NCBI RefSeq assembly: GCF_009467825.1
Contig: NZ_WIOK01000011.1
Coordinates: 62,001-126,000 of the forward strand
Source of the DNA: Cyclobacterium xiamenense
GTDB taxonomy: Bacteria > Bacteroidota > Bacteroidia > Cytophagales > Cyclobacteriaceae
Direction of reading: 5' to 3'
DNA length: 64,000 bases
Below the pieces are notes generated by a model. The model saw only the letters and a list, made by a program, of their open reading frames with translations, ran no database searches and was not told the DNA's origin. The position numbers and the translations under genes were made by a program. Positions 43,492 through 53,011 of this stretch are shown piece by piece. Positions within the stretch are counted from its first letter, which is position 1, and each line of letters starts with the position of its first letter.

Positions 43492-43518
43492 AAGAGCTGC
43501 CGGGGGTCGGCAGCTCTT
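43492..43518. terminator. Bidirectional hairpin between converging genes
   Basis: A perfect 11-bp stem (AAGAGCTGCCG at 43492-43502 with its complement at 43508-43518) and a five-base loop between the symporter and DUF2911 stops. It probably ends both transcripts, although the T runs are short. Confidence 0.7.
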
Positions 43519-43526
43519 GCTGTGGA

Positions 43527-44375
43527 TTATTTTAGCGATTCAATCAATCGTTCGTTCAAGCCAATATAATCCGGATTGTTGGCCTCTTCGGCCATGTTCA
43601 TGGATTTTTTGGCCGTTTCTTCAGCTTCCGCTTTCATACCCAGTTTGGCCTGGATTTTTGCCATCAAATGTACGGTGTAGTACTTCGGGTCTTTCTCCAC
43701 CGATTTGCTGATCCATTCCAATGCGGTAGTTAGGTCTTTATCGTTGGTGAAATAGTAATTGGCCGCCTGAAAATTGAGACCGGGATTGTCGTTTTCCTGG
43801 TCGATCAGTAATTCTTTAATTTGTTTCATGACAATGGGATCCACTTCCGATTCCAACCGAAACCCAATCTGGGTCTTGTCCCAGGAAAGGTTTAATGTGG
43901 CTCCGGAATCGGTTAGGTCTGCAAATGCCATGGTCATGGTTTCCACTGGCTCTTTTAGCTTTTGGGCGGGTACTTGAATCCGTAAGGCGTCGTCGCTGGA
44001 ATCGTAGCCCATGGCACCCCATAATTCGGTATTTTTGGAGAAGATCACGGTCCACTGACTTTTTCCAGGGATCGAATACAAGGCATATTTTCCTGCGGGG
44101 AGGGCTTGTCCGTTTACGGTTATTTCGGTATCGAATTCGAGGGTACTGGGATTATTGGCCCCGGTACGCCATACTTGTCCGTAAGGCACCAGTTCCCCAA
44201 AAATTTTTCTTTCCCGTTTTCCGGGACGGCTGTAGTCCAGGTGGAGTACTGTGAGTCCCATTTGCTGACTGATTTTGCTACTCGGGCTGGCCTGTGGCAT
44301 GCTGATCTGCGCCGAGACAGAAAATTGCACCAATGACAAAATAGCGATTAGAAAAAGCATTTTTTTTGTTTTCAT
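43527..44375 (-). CDS. DUF2911 family exported protein
   Basis: A 282-residue protein with a signal peptide (to about residue 22, FSVSAQ) and the DUF2911 domain: LDYSRPGKRERKIFGELVPYG, VWRTGANNPSTLEF and PAGKYALYSIPG, which together recur through this Bacteroidota family. A C-terminal helical, TPR-like part (ALEWISKSVEKDPKYYTVHL) follows from about residue 200. It is monocistronic. The function of the family is not known. Confidence 0.88.
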   Translation of the reverse strand: MKTKKMLFLIAILSLVQFSVSAQISMPQASPSSKISQQMGLTVLHLDYSRPGKRERKIFGELVPYGQVWRTGANNPSTLEFDTEITVNGQALPAGKYALYSIPGKSQWTVIFSKNTELWGAMGYDSSDDALRIQVPAQKLKEPVETMTMAFADLTDSGATLNLSWDKTQIGFRLESEVDPIVMKQIKELLIDQENDNPGLNFQAANYYFTNDKDLTTALEWISKSVEKDPKYYTVHLMAKIQAKLGMKAEAEETAKKSMNMAEEANNPDYIGLNERLIESLK

Positions 44376-44488
44376 AGTTATTTTAATTTAGATTGTCTGT
44401 ATGATTGCCTTGAAATTCAACTCGGGATTGCAGCCTGGGTTTACTTTACATTAACGGTTCTATAAATGTGGGCAAAGATAGTTAAATT

Positions 44489-44522
44489 GCAGGAATTACG
44501 TTGAAAAATTCAATATTCCTGC
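44489..44522. repeat. Nested inverted repeat before the hydroxyacid dehydrogenase
   Basis: Outer arms GCAGGAAT (44489-44496) and ATTCCTGC (44515-44522) enclose an inner pair TTGAA/TTCAA (44501-44513). The core TTGCAGGAATT occurs again at 44551-44561. It may be a tandem regulator site upstream of the gene at 44612. Confidence 0.45.
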
Positions 44523-44611
44523 CCGGTATTCGTGTGTGTACGGTGTAGGGTTGCAGGAATTTTGGGCGATCATTTTTAACTTGTTTTATTTCTAACAGGA
44601 TTATTCTTTCA

Positions 44612-45538
44612 ATGGGACTAGCAATTGTTGCGCCAAATAAATCGGAAAAAGAAATCGCGAACTGGATCGCAGTTTTTAATGAGTTGGACCCGGGTATTGA
44701 CCTTCAGGTGTATCCGGAAGTCGGCAGGCCGGAGGATGTGGAAGTGGTAGTTCTTTGGCAACACCCAAAGGGGATCCTCAAGAGATTTCCCCATTTGAAA
44801 CTGATTTGTTCCATGGGCTCCGGGGTAGACCATATCCTGGCCGATTATGTGCCCGATAAGGTGCCGATCACCCGGATCGTGGACCCTCGGCTTACCTATT
44901 CGATGACCAATTACGTGGTGATGGGCGTTCTCAATTTCCACCGGCAAATCCTCCGCTACATTCGAGACAAACGGTCCAAAACCTGGGATATGAGCCAGCC
45001 CGAGATCCCGATCACGGTAGGCGTGATGGGAGTGGGTGAACTCGGGGGAGATGCACTCGATAAGCTTGCTGGCTTAGGGATTCCGGTGGTCGGATACGGC
45101 AACCGTCCCAAGGCCGATTTCCGGCACCCTTATTTTTACGGAGAACAATTGCAGGCCTTTCTAGACAAGGTGAACGTGCTGGTCTGCCTGCTTCCGCTGA
45201 CGGAGAAGACGGAGGGTTTTCTAAACAGCGCATTCTTTCAGAAATGTACGCCGGGTACCTACCTGATCAACGTGGCCCGAGGCAAACACCTGGTGGAAGC
45301 GGATCTGATCCCGGCCATTGAATCCGGTCGAATTTCAGGAGCCTTACTGGACGTATTTCAGCAGGAACCCTTGCCCCCGGAGCATCCCTTTTGGACACAA
45401 GAGCAAATTACCATTACTCCGCATATAGCCAGTATTACCAACTACCGGGCTGCAGCCCCCCAAATTATAGAAAACTATAAAAATTTGCTGCAAAACAGAC
45501 CCCTGATCAATCAAATAAGTAAGACACAGGGGTATTAA
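44612..45538 (+). CDS. D-2-hydroxyacid dehydrogenase, GhrA-type
   Basis: A 308-residue NAD(P)H-dependent dehydrogenase resembling glyoxylate/hydroxypyruvate reductase A. The dinucleotide motif reads VGVMGVGELGGDALDKL near residue 133. The catalytic Arg is in LINVARGKHLVE and the Glu-His pair in PLPPEHPFWTQ and ITPHIAS. It would reduce glyoxylate, hydroxypyruvate or a related 2-keto acid. A universal stress protein gene follows after 15 bp and is probably in the same transcript. Confidence 0.88.
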   Translation: MGLAIVAPNKSEKEIANWIAVFNELDPGIDLQVYPEVGRPEDVEVVVLWQHPKGILKRFPHLKLICSMGSGVDHILADYVPDKVPITRIVDPRLTYSMTNYVVMGVLNFHRQILRYIRDKRSKTWDMSQPEIPITVGVMGVGELGGDALDKLAGLGIPVVGYGNRPKADFRHPYFYGEQLQAFLDKVNVLVCLLPLTEKTEGFLNSAFFQKCTPGTYLINVARGKHLVEADLIPAIESGRISGALLDVFQQEPLPPEHPFWTQEQITITPHIASITNYRAAAPQIIENYKNLLQNRPLINQISKTQGY

Positions 45539-45553
45539 ACCTATTGATTCTTT

Positions 45554-46390
45554 ATGAAAACCTATACCATCCTTTGTCCTACCGACTTTTCGGAATGTTC
45601 GTTAAATGCGATCGAATATGCCGCAAAATTGGGTGAAAAATGGAATGCAAATCTATTTTTGCTACACGTTCCGGATAAGGAAGACTACGAGAAGCTTTTT
45701 CCGGGGGCTGCGCCGGGCGAAGGCCTTCAGACAGCCAAAAAAAAGCTAGAATCCCTGGTGGCGGCAGTGCGGGAAGAAAGCCTTTCCCGGGGCCTTAATT
45801 CCTGTAGCGGACTCCTAAAAGAAGGAAAAACCATCTCCACCATCTTAAACTGTGCCGAAGTTGAAGCGGCAGATTTGATCGTGATGGGCACGGAAGGTAT
45901 CAATGAATTTAAGAAAAATTACATCGGCACCAAGTCAAGCAAGGTGGTGCAAAGCGCAGACTGCGACGTTTTTATCGTTCCCAGAAAAGTCTTTTTCAAG
46001 ATCCCCAGAAAGGTGGTGTATGCTACCAACTACCAGGAAGAGGACAAGCTGGCCATTCAGCGCGTGGTGGGTTTTGCGAAAGTCTTTGATTCAGAGCTAG
46101 ATGTCGTGCACGTAAGTACACGAATTCACACCATCGACAAGGCGCTCCATTTGACCATGGTGGAGGAAGTAGAACCGTTTGTTGCCATGGAAAAGGTGAA
46201 TTTTGTCCTAAAATCCTACCGGGATGACCCTGGCCTGGGACTAGAAAACTACCTCATCACGGCAAAGGGAAACGTGCTCTTTACGCTGAGTAAAAAGAAA
46301 ACCTTTTTTGAACAGTTGTTTACAAAAAATTTGTCAAAAAAAATGTCCTACTTCATCAACAAGCCGCTCTACGTGATCAAGCGCCTTTGA
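45554..46390 (+). CDS. Universal stress protein, two tandem domains
   Basis: A 278-residue cytoplasmic UspA-family protein. The first domain (about 1-145) starts TILCPTDFSECSLNAIEYA and ends with the GxxGxxxF-type stretch TEGINEFKKNYIGTKSS, consistent with ATP binding. The second (about 150-278, KVVYATNYQEEDKLAIQ) lacks the glycine-rich nucleotide loop and looks degenerate. It is placed 15 bp after the GhrA-like gene. Its 3' end overlaps a convergent TPR gene by 14 bp. Confidence 0.9.
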   Translation: MKTYTILCPTDFSECSLNAIEYAAKLGEKWNANLFLLHVPDKEDYEKLFPGAAPGEGLQTAKKKLESLVAAVREESLSRGLNSCSGLLKEGKTISTILNCAEVEAADLIVMGTEGINEFKKNYIGTKSSKVVQSADCDVFIVPRKVFFKIPRKVVYATNYQEEDKLAIQRVVGFAKVFDSELDVVHVSTRIHTIDKALHLTMVEEVEPFVAMEKVNFVLKSYRDDPGLGLENYLITAKGNVLFTLSKKKTFFEQLFTKNLSKKMSYFINKPLYVIKRL

Positions 46391-47075
46391 TTTTTGATCG
46401 GATGAAATTTTTAAACTCCCTACGGGTGGCCTTGTCAGTCACCAATTTATTGAGTATCGCGAAAAAGTGCCGGATGGTGAGTGGTTTGGCCTTTTCTGGT
46501 TTCGGTTGAGAGTCGCTGCCCGGTAGGGACTGTTCGTTTCCCTTATCCGGCTGCCGTTGTTCCGGAGGCGTATAGCCGGTTAGTCGGTCCGATTTGGAAA
46601 AGCTCTGCCGCGCTGCACCCAGGTAGCCCAACTTTTCCTCTACCAACCCTTTATTATTCAACGATACTGCATCTTCTGGATCCATCTCAATCGCACGTTC
46701 GTAATCTTCGATAGCGCCTTTCAGATCGCCGATCCGGTCCTTGAAATAGGCCCTGCTGGAATAGCGGTACGGATTCTGTGGGTCCAGATTTAGGGCCTGG
46801 TCGAAGGCTTGCATGGCTTCTTCGTTTCGCCTCAATAAATGCAAAACCACCGCACGGTCACTAATAAAGGTAGTATTGTAGGGCTCAAGTTGTAGGAGCG
46901 CATCGAAATCAGCGATTGCCTGATCCAATGCGCCCAACCGGGACTGAATGCGCGCCCGGTAATGCAGGTGCTCGGGTAGCGGCCCCTCCGATTCAACGAG
47001 CTGATTAAAGACCTTTAGGGCCTCTTCAAATTTACCCTCCTTGTAATAGGCAATGCCAATTTCCAATGATTTCAA
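46377..47075 (-). CDS. Cytoplasmic TPR-repeat protein
   Basis: A 232-residue protein without a signal peptide. It has about five tetratricopeptide repeats to residue 165 (GIAYYKEGKFEEALKVFNQL, AIADFDALLQLEPYNTTF, AIEDYERAIEMDPEDAVSL), then a low-complexity Gln/Pro/Lys linker (residues 170-197) and a basic C-terminal helix bundle (FFAILNKLVTDKATRREF). A scaffold role is likely. It shares a short divergent promoter region with holA, and its tail overlaps the universal stress protein gene by 14 bp on the other strand. Confidence 0.82.
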   Translation of the reverse strand: MKSLEIGIAYYKEGKFEEALKVFNQLVESEGPLPEHLHYRARIQSRLGALDQAIADFDALLQLEPYNTTFISDRAVVLHLLRRNEEAMQAFDQALNLDPQNPYRYSSRAYFKDRIGDLKGAIEDYERAIEMDPEDAVSLNNKGLVEEKLGYLGAARQSFSKSDRLTGYTPPEQRQPDKGNEQSLPGSDSQPKPEKAKPLTIRHFFAILNKLVTDKATRREFKNFIRSKIKGA

Positions 47076-47138
47076 TGTCGCTACATTTTGGTTACGCTAT
47101 AGATACAAAAGTAAGGAAGGTATTGTTTCCATCCACCC

Positions 47139-47167
47139 TTGATAATCCTTTATTCTTTTTATATTTG
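47139..47167 (+). promoter_or_regulatory. Promoter of holA and the downstream envelope cluster
   Basis: TTG at 47139-47141, an 18-bp spacer and TATATTTG at 47160-47167, a perfect -7 element, 31 bp before the holA ATG. This also supports the ATG at 47198 over the upstream in-frame start at 47066. Confidence 0.65.
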
Positions 47168-47197
47168 AACTCTTATCGCGATATTTTTAATTCAGGT

Positions 47198-48220
47198 ATG
47201 CCCAGTAAACCGGAAAGTATTCTCAAAGATCTGGAAGCAAATAACTTTGCACCCGTCTATTTTCTTCAGGGAGAAGAGCCCTATTTCATCGATAAAATAA
47301 CCGGGTATATTGAAAACAATGCCCTTGCTCACCAAGACCGTGGATTCAATCAGATCATTCTTTACGGGAAAGAAACGAACATGGCTACTATTCTGACCAA
47401 CGCCAAACGGTTTCCCATGATGTCTGAACGACAGGTAGTCATCGTAAAGGAGGCCCAGGCCATCCAGGATTTGGGCAGGGAGCAGGCCGATCAGCAACTG
47501 ATCCATTACCTAAAAAATCCCCTTCCAAGCACCATCCTCGTTTTTGCCCACAAATACAAGGTCTTGGATGGAAGGAAGGCCCTGGCGAAAGAACTGGACA
47601 AGCGGGCCGTTTTTGTGAAATCCGATAAGGTACCCGAATACAAATTGGCCCCCTACATTGACGACTATGTCAAAGGAAAAGGGTTTACCATCGAGACCCG
47701 GGCCTGTCAGGTGCTTGCCGAGTCCATTGGTAACAACATGGAGGTGCTCACCAATGAAATCGATAAGATGCTTATCAATTTTGATGAGCCGGTAGCGATC
47801 AATACCGGGCACATTCAGCAGTTCATCGGAATCAGCAAGGACTTCAATAATTTTGAGTTGACCAATTCACTTAGCTATAAGGATGTACAAAAGGCGAATA
47901 CCATCATTCAGTATTTTGCGCAAAACCCAAAATCCCACCCCTTGATTCCCCTATTAAGCCTGCTTTATTTGCATTTTAGTCGCCTGCTTCAGGTAAAGGC
48001 TAGTAAGGGAATGGGAGACCGTGAATTGGCCGCTGCGCTGAAAGTAAACCCCTATTTTATAAAAGAATACACGACTGCGGCAAAAAATTACCCCTTAGGC
48101 AAGATTATTGATATCATCGGATACCTAAGAGAGGCAGATTTGCGTTCCAAAGGTGTCTTAGCCAACAATCTGGACGAGTCACAAATTCTTAAAGAACTCA
48201 TTTTTAAAATTCTACATTGA
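47198..48220 (+). CDS. holA: DNA polymerase III subunit delta
   Basis: The 340-residue clamp-loader subunit that opens the sliding clamp. It has the N-terminal degenerate AAA+ domain (APVYFLQGEEPYFIDKI, ERQVVIVKEAQ) and the C-terminal collar domain (LIPLLSLLYLHFSRLLQVK). The start MPSKPESILKDLEANN matches the family; a 44-codon upstream extension crosses the promoter. It heads a run of plus-strand genes, and the TPR gene begins eight bases after its stop, so the replication gene and envelope genes may share a transcript. Confidence 0.92.
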   Translation: MPSKPESILKDLEANNFAPVYFLQGEEPYFIDKITGYIENNALAHQDRGFNQIILYGKETNMATILTNAKRFPMMSERQVVIVKEAQAIQDLGREQADQQLIHYLKNPLPSTILVFAHKYKVLDGRKALAKELDKRAVFVKSDKVPEYKLAPYIDDYVKGKGFTIETRACQVLAESIGNNMEVLTNEIDKMLINFDEPVAINTGHIQQFIGISKDFNNFELTNSLSYKDVQKANTIIQYFAQNPKSHPLIPLLSLLYLHFSRLLQVKASKGMGDRELAAALKVNPYFIKEYTTAAKNYPLGKIIDIIGYLREADLRSKGVLANNLDESQILKELIFKILH

Positions 48221-48228
48221 TCCGAGCG

Positions 48229-51200
48229 ATGAAAAGAAAACGGATAGGATTGCTAGCAGTGTATTTGGTTTTGGGAGTACAGCTGCTTGCTTCAGGACAG
48301 GCCACCCTACACCAGCAGGAGGTCGAACCCGCCTTTCAGGATGCATTGGATTTGTTCTACAAAGACCAGTTTGCCGCTTCCCGCGAGGCCTTTGAGCAGT
48401 TGCGCCTTCACGAACTGAGCCAGGAGAAATCCATTGAGGTACACTATTACCAGGGACTTTCTTCACTAAGGGGGGATTTTCCGGAGGGCACGTCTTCACT
48501 CGAAGCCTTTGTACTGGATTATCCGGAAGAGCCCCTGGCTCATGAAGCGGCATGGGTTCTGGGTAATCATTACTTTACCGGACGGAATTACCGGGAAGCC
48601 ATTGAAAATTTTGGCCGCTTGCGCGGAATTCCCTTAAGCCAGGAGCGGCATCCGGAGCTATTATTCAAAACGGGTTACAGTTTTTTTCAATTGAAAAATT
48701 ACTCACAGGCCCAAAACTACTTCGAACGGGCCAAACGTTACAAAAGCCCTTTTTTAGCCAGCGCGTATTACTATGCGGGTTTTAGTGCCTTTCAACAGAA
48801 AGATTTTGAGACGGCTGTCACAAATTTTAAAGAAGCCGAAAAGTCCAGGGAATTTAGCCTGAAGGTTCCCTACATGTTGACGGCACTGTATTACCAACAA
48901 GGAGACTTGCCCCAGGTAATTGCCTACGCCGCGCCCATCATCGATAAAGCCGGACTTGAAAAGCGGGAGCAGGTGCATTTATTGCTCGCGGAGGCGTATT
49001 ACGCGGATAATGCCTACGAACAAGCCGCTTACCATTACCAATCGTTTGTTTCCGCGAAAAAAGGTGCCTTGTCCCGGGACCAACAGTACAAGGCGGGAGT
49101 AGCCCATTATGAAATCAGCCAATTTCAAATCGCCAGTAATTTTTTCAAAGAGGTAGCGCTCCTAAGCGACGCTTTGGGTCAGGTATCCAGCTATTTTCTG
49201 AGCCATGCCTACATTCAATTAGAGAACTTGCCCTTTGCGGCCAATAGTTTTAGTGCGGCCTATAAAATGGACTTCAATCCGGAGATAAAAGAAGAAGCCC
49301 TGTTTAATTACGCCAAGGTAAACCTGGAAATGGGCAAATTTCAGGAGGCGGTTACAGCGCTGGACCAATACCTGAATGATTATCCCCGGGGAACTCGTTT
49401 CGCGCAAGCCGAAGACTTGCTCAGCGACGCGCTGATCAATACCAACAATTACCTGCGGGCGATCCAGCACATGGAACGCATGCAGCAGCCGTCGGCGCGT
49501 ATACGGGAGGCCTACCAAAAAGTAACCTTCTACCAGGCGATGGCCTATTTCCGGGACAATAATCCCTCGGGTACCTTGCAGCTTTTGGACAAGTCGCTCC
49601 GTTACCCCGAGGACAAGTCCCTGCAGGTTTTGGCGCAATTTTGGAAAGGTGAGGCAAATGCGGTAGCGAATAAGCCGGAAGCGGCCATACAGGCGTATGA
49701 ACGTGTATTGGCCATGAACCCCCCCAGCTCCGATCCTGCGCTCATTAAAACCCACTATGGCCTGGGATATGCTTATTTTAACCAGGGGAGTTACAATAAG
49801 GCCGAAAGGCAGTTCAAAGCCTATACGGACAAATTGCGAAACAACCGCGAAAAAGAACAGTACCACGATGCCCTGTTGCGCCTGGGAGACGTGTATTACA
49901 TACAGAAAAAATTTGATGCAGCAGCCACTACTTTTCAGCGAGCCATTGAAGAAAGCAGTCCGTATAGCGATTATGCCTATTTCAGGGGCGGCGTTGTGGC
50001 CAATTTTCAAAATAGAAACCTCGAAGCGATCCGGCTATTGGACCAGGTGGCAAACCGCTTCCCCAACAGCCTTTACCTGGAAGATGCGCTGTTTCAAAAG
50101 GCCCAAATTCACATGGAGGATCTAAATTACCGGCAGGGAAGGGAGGTTTTCAGTACCCTGATAGCCCAGAAACCCAATAGTCCGTTTATCCCCTTTGCGC
50201 TGGAGGGCAGGGCGGTAGCCAATTATTCCCTGAAGGAATACGACCAGGCAATTGCGGATTATAAAAGGATTCTGGACGACTACCCCAATGCTTCCAACGG
50301 AGAAACAGCCCTGGTGGGACTCCAGGAGAGTCTCTCCCTGCAAGGGAGACCGGAGGAGTTTTCTACGTACCTGTCGGAATACCGCAAATCGAATCCCAGC
50401 AGCAGTAATTTGGAAAACGTGGAATTTGAAGCGGCCAAAAGTCTGGTATTCAATCAATCGTACGAACAGGCAATCCGCTCGTTGGAAAGCTTTCTGCGAA
50501 ATTACCCGAATTCCAGCCAGGTACCCGAGGCCAGCTATTACCTGGCGGACGCGCATTACCGGCAAGGCAGTACCGACAAAGCCCTGGAGCGCTACTACCA
50601 ATTGGAAAACACTTCCGATATCAACCTGAAAACCCGGGTATTTCAAAAAATAGCGATCATCGAATTTGAACGGGAAAATTATGCCAAAGCCATTCCGTAT
50701 TTTGAGTTTACCGCCGAAAACGCCCGAAGTGTTGCGGAGGAGTACGATGCCTATTCCGGACTAATGACAGCCACCTTTGAAATCGGGAATTTTTCAGAGG
50801 CCGTTAGCTGGGCCGATAAGATCGTTGCATTGGGCAATATTACGGTAGATGCGGTACCAAGAGCCTTGCTAATCAAAGGAAAATCACTGGAATCCAATGG
50901 TAATCCGACCGAGGCGGCAGCGGCATACCGGCAATTGGTCGAAAATTATACCTCGGAGCAGGGTGCCGAGGCGTTGTATCGACTCGCATGGATACGAAAT
51001 CAAGCGGGTGAATACGAAGCTTCCAACGAACTGATTTTCAGCTATTCGCAGCCCTTTGCCTCGTACGAACGTTGGTACGGGATGCAGTTTGTGCTACTGG
51101 CAAAAAATTACATCGCCATGGATGAAACCTTTCAAGCGAAGGCAACGCTTGAATCCATTGTCGAGAATTCCTCCGTTCCGGAAGTTGTAAATGAAGCCGA

Positions 51201-51237
51201 AGAATTATTGCAAACCATCAACACCACCACAGAATGA
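48229..51237 (+). CDS. Large exported TPR-repeat protein
   Basis: A 1002-residue protein with a signal peptide (to about residue 23, LLASGQ) and TPR-type helical repeats over nearly its whole length, for example LFYKDQFAASREAFEQLRL, YYAGFSAFQQKDFETAVTNF and YYLADAHYRQGSTDKALERY. It should form a long periplasmic superhelix. It is coupled by an ATGA overlap to a beta-barrel gene and lies upstream of SPOR, ExbB, ExbD and TonB genes. The likely role is to join an outer-membrane barrel to the proton-driven complex. An ATG at 48229 is preferred to a TTG at 48217. Confidence 0.85.
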   Translation: MKRKRIGLLAVYLVLGVQLLASGQATLHQQEVEPAFQDALDLFYKDQFAASREAFEQLRLHELSQEKSIEVHYYQGLSSLRGDFPEGTSSLEAFVLDYPEEPLAHEAAWVLGNHYFTGRNYREAIENFGRLRGIPLSQERHPELLFKTGYSFFQLKNYSQAQNYFERAKRYKSPFLASAYYYAGFSAFQQKDFETAVTNFKEAEKSREFSLKVPYMLTALYYQQGDLPQVIAYAAPIIDKAGLEKREQVHLLLAEAYYADNAYEQAAYHYQSFVSAKKGALSRDQQYKAGVAHYEISQFQIASNFFKEVALLSDALGQVSSYFLSHAYIQLENLPFAANSFSAAYKMDFNPEIKEEALFNYAKVNLEMGKFQEAVTALDQYLNDYPRGTRFAQAEDLLSDALINTNNYLRAIQHMERMQQPSARIREAYQKVTFYQAMAYFRDNNPSGTLQLLDKSLRYPEDKSLQVLAQFWKGEANAVANKPEAAIQAYERVLAMNPPSSDPALIKTHYGLGYAYFNQGSYNKAERQFKAYTDKLRNNREKEQYHDALLRLGDVYYIQKKFDAAATTFQRAIEESSPYSDYAYFRGGVVANFQNRNLEAIRLLDQVANRFPNSLYLEDALFQKAQIHMEDLNYRQGREVFSTLIAQKPNSPFIPFALEGRAVANYSLKEYDQAIADYKRILDDYPNASNGETALVGLQESLSLQGRPEEFSTYLSEYRKSNPSSSNLENVEFEAAKSLVFNQSYEQAIRSLESFLRNYPNSSQVPEASYYLADAHYRQGSTDKALERYYQLENTSDINLKTRVFQKIAIIEFERENYAKAIPYFEFTAENARSVAEEYDAYSGLMTATFEIGNFSEAVSWADKIVALGNITVDAVPRALLIKGKSLESNGNPTEAAAAYRQLVENYTSEQGAEALYRLAWIRNQAGEYEASNELIFSYSQPFASYERWYGMQFVLLAKNYIAMDETFQAKATLESIVENSSVPEVVNEAEELLQTINTTTE

Positions 51238-52913
51238 AGCATGGGAAACAGCGATTGATCGGGGGAGTCTTACTGGCGGCCGTGCTTGCCGGACCCCTAC
51301 AGGCACAAGATCAGCCCGAATCCCAACGGGGGGAGATTCGGGATACGGAGTTTATCATCCGAAAAGACCGGGTATTGACGCTTCCCAAACAGTCCCGGGT
51401 TTTCGAAAATAGCCCGGCATTGCCCCCGGTCTCCACTACGCCCAATTACACCTACGAGGTAACCAACTATTTTCTTCCCCTGGCCCCGGTAGCGCTAGAA
51501 ACCCAACCCTTCCAAAAGGATTTTCCCCGGCCGGAAACGGACCAAACCATGGGAATTGCCAAACTTGGATTTGGTAACTATGCCTCACCGTTGATTCAAC
51601 TGGATCTTTTTCCCCAGGTTGATCCGGAGCTTTCCTACGGGCTCCACTTGAAGCACCAGGGCTACTATACCGGTCCGGTCGATGGGGAAAACTCCGCCGA
51701 GACCCATACCCGGGTACGGCTAACCGGTAGTATGTACAAAGACATCGTGGAAATCTACGGGAAGTTTGGCTACGAAAGAGATACCTATCATTTCTACGGC
51801 TATACCCCCCAACCCGAGACACAAGTGCTTGCCGATACGATTCGGCAGGTTTTTCATACCATTCGGACGCAGGTAGGTATCCGGAGAATTGAACAGACGG
51901 AACCCTTTAACTACGGAGCCAGCCTTTCGTTGCGGTTGTTTGACGATCGGTACGAAGCGCAGGAGACCGAAGCCCTGGTGAACGCAAACGTGGGTTTTCG
52001 CGCCAATGAAAACCTAAATGGGGGAATTGAATCCCTGTTGGCCTTTACTTCCCCAAGGGATGTGAATTACGAGTCCATTACCAGAAACTATTTCAAATTG
52101 CATCCCTATGCACAGTACATTCGCGAGGGACTACAGGTGAAAATCGGGGCAAATGTGGTTCACGAAAACGACATCGTTCCGAATAAGTTGAAGGAGTTTT
52201 ATGTGTTTCCGACGGTCTTTCTGTCGTACCACCTGCTGCCGGAGTTTGGCATTTACGGTAGGTATGCCGGTGATGTCAACCGAACCACCTATTACGATTT
52301 CGTACAGGAAAATCCGTTTCTGGGTCCCTCCGAACAACTTCGGAATGCCATACAGAACTTTCAGGTAGATGCAGGTATTTCTGGAAAGGTCAACGATCTG
52401 GTCAATTACCGGCTGGGCTTCAAATATGGGGACTTTACCAATTTGCATTTCTTTGGAAACAACGCCATGGATAGCACCCGGTTTCAGCTAATTTACGACA
52501 ACAACACCAAGGTATTGGAGTACCACGGTACGGTCAACTATACCTACGACAATGCCTATCGACTCGATGCCTCCCTTCATTACTACCAATACACCCTGGA
52601 TGACATTGCTTCCGCCTGGCACCGTCCGGAGTGGGAGGCCCATATCAACAATTCCTTTACCCCGGATGAGCACTGGACCATCCATGCCAACCTTCATGCG
52701 ATGGGAGGTATTCGGGCCATCAATCTGGCTTCGGACACCGAACGAAGACTGGATCCCCTGCTGGACCTGCACCTGCACGCGGATTATGCATTTACCCGCC
52801 GGTTTTCCGCCTTTGTTAAAGGAAACAACCTGCTCAATCAGCGCTACGAACGGTTTAACTACTATCCCGTCCGAACCATTCAGGTTCTTGGAGGTATCGG
52901 GTTCAAGTTTTAG
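51234..52913 (+). CDS. Outer-membrane beta-barrel, TonB-receptor-like
   Basis: A 559-residue exported protein (signal peptide to about residue 25, GPLQAQ). The rest is rich in alternating aromatic strands. The C-terminus FVKGNNLLNQRYERFN and the final Phe of GGIGFKF match the last strands of TonB-dependent receptors. The usual plug domain is absent or very short; only a stretch up to about residue 60 (EIRDTEFIIRKDRVL) could hold a TonB-box-like segment. It starts in the ATGA overlap with the TPR gene and presumably works with the ExbBD-TonB set just downstream. Confidence 0.82.
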   Translation: MKHGKQRLIGGVLLAAVLAGPLQAQDQPESQRGEIRDTEFIIRKDRVLTLPKQSRVFENSPALPPVSTTPNYTYEVTNYFLPLAPVALETQPFQKDFPRPETDQTMGIAKLGFGNYASPLIQLDLFPQVDPELSYGLHLKHQGYYTGPVDGENSAETHTRVRLTGSMYKDIVEIYGKFGYERDTYHFYGYTPQPETQVLADTIRQVFHTIRTQVGIRRIEQTEPFNYGASLSLRLFDDRYEAQETEALVNANVGFRANENLNGGIESLLAFTSPRDVNYESITRNYFKLHPYAQYIREGLQVKIGANVVHENDIVPNKLKEFYVFPTVFLSYHLLPEFGIYGRYAGDVNRTTYYDFVQENPFLGPSEQLRNAIQNFQVDAGISGKVNDLVNYRLGFKYGDFTNLHFFGNNAMDSTRFQLIYDNNTKVLEYHGTVNYTYDNAYRLDASLHYYQYTLDDIASAWHRPEWEAHINNSFTPDEHWTIHANLHAMGGIRAINLASDTERRLDPLLDLHLHADYAFTRRFSAFVKGNNLLNQRYERFNYYPVRTIQVLGGIGFKF

Positions 52914-53011
52914 GTCGGTTTAGCAAGATCCTTGGTCGGGAAATATGGTGCCATTATTGCCGATTTGATCGTTTTACTTTAGCTTAGCAAATTGAAACAA
53001 TCTTTTTTGAT

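Noticed and set aside
49219-50010. 263-codon frame antisense to the large TPR gene
   Set aside because: The opposite strand encodes a repetitive TPR protein with clear repeats; the antisense frame has no domain and arises from codon bias.
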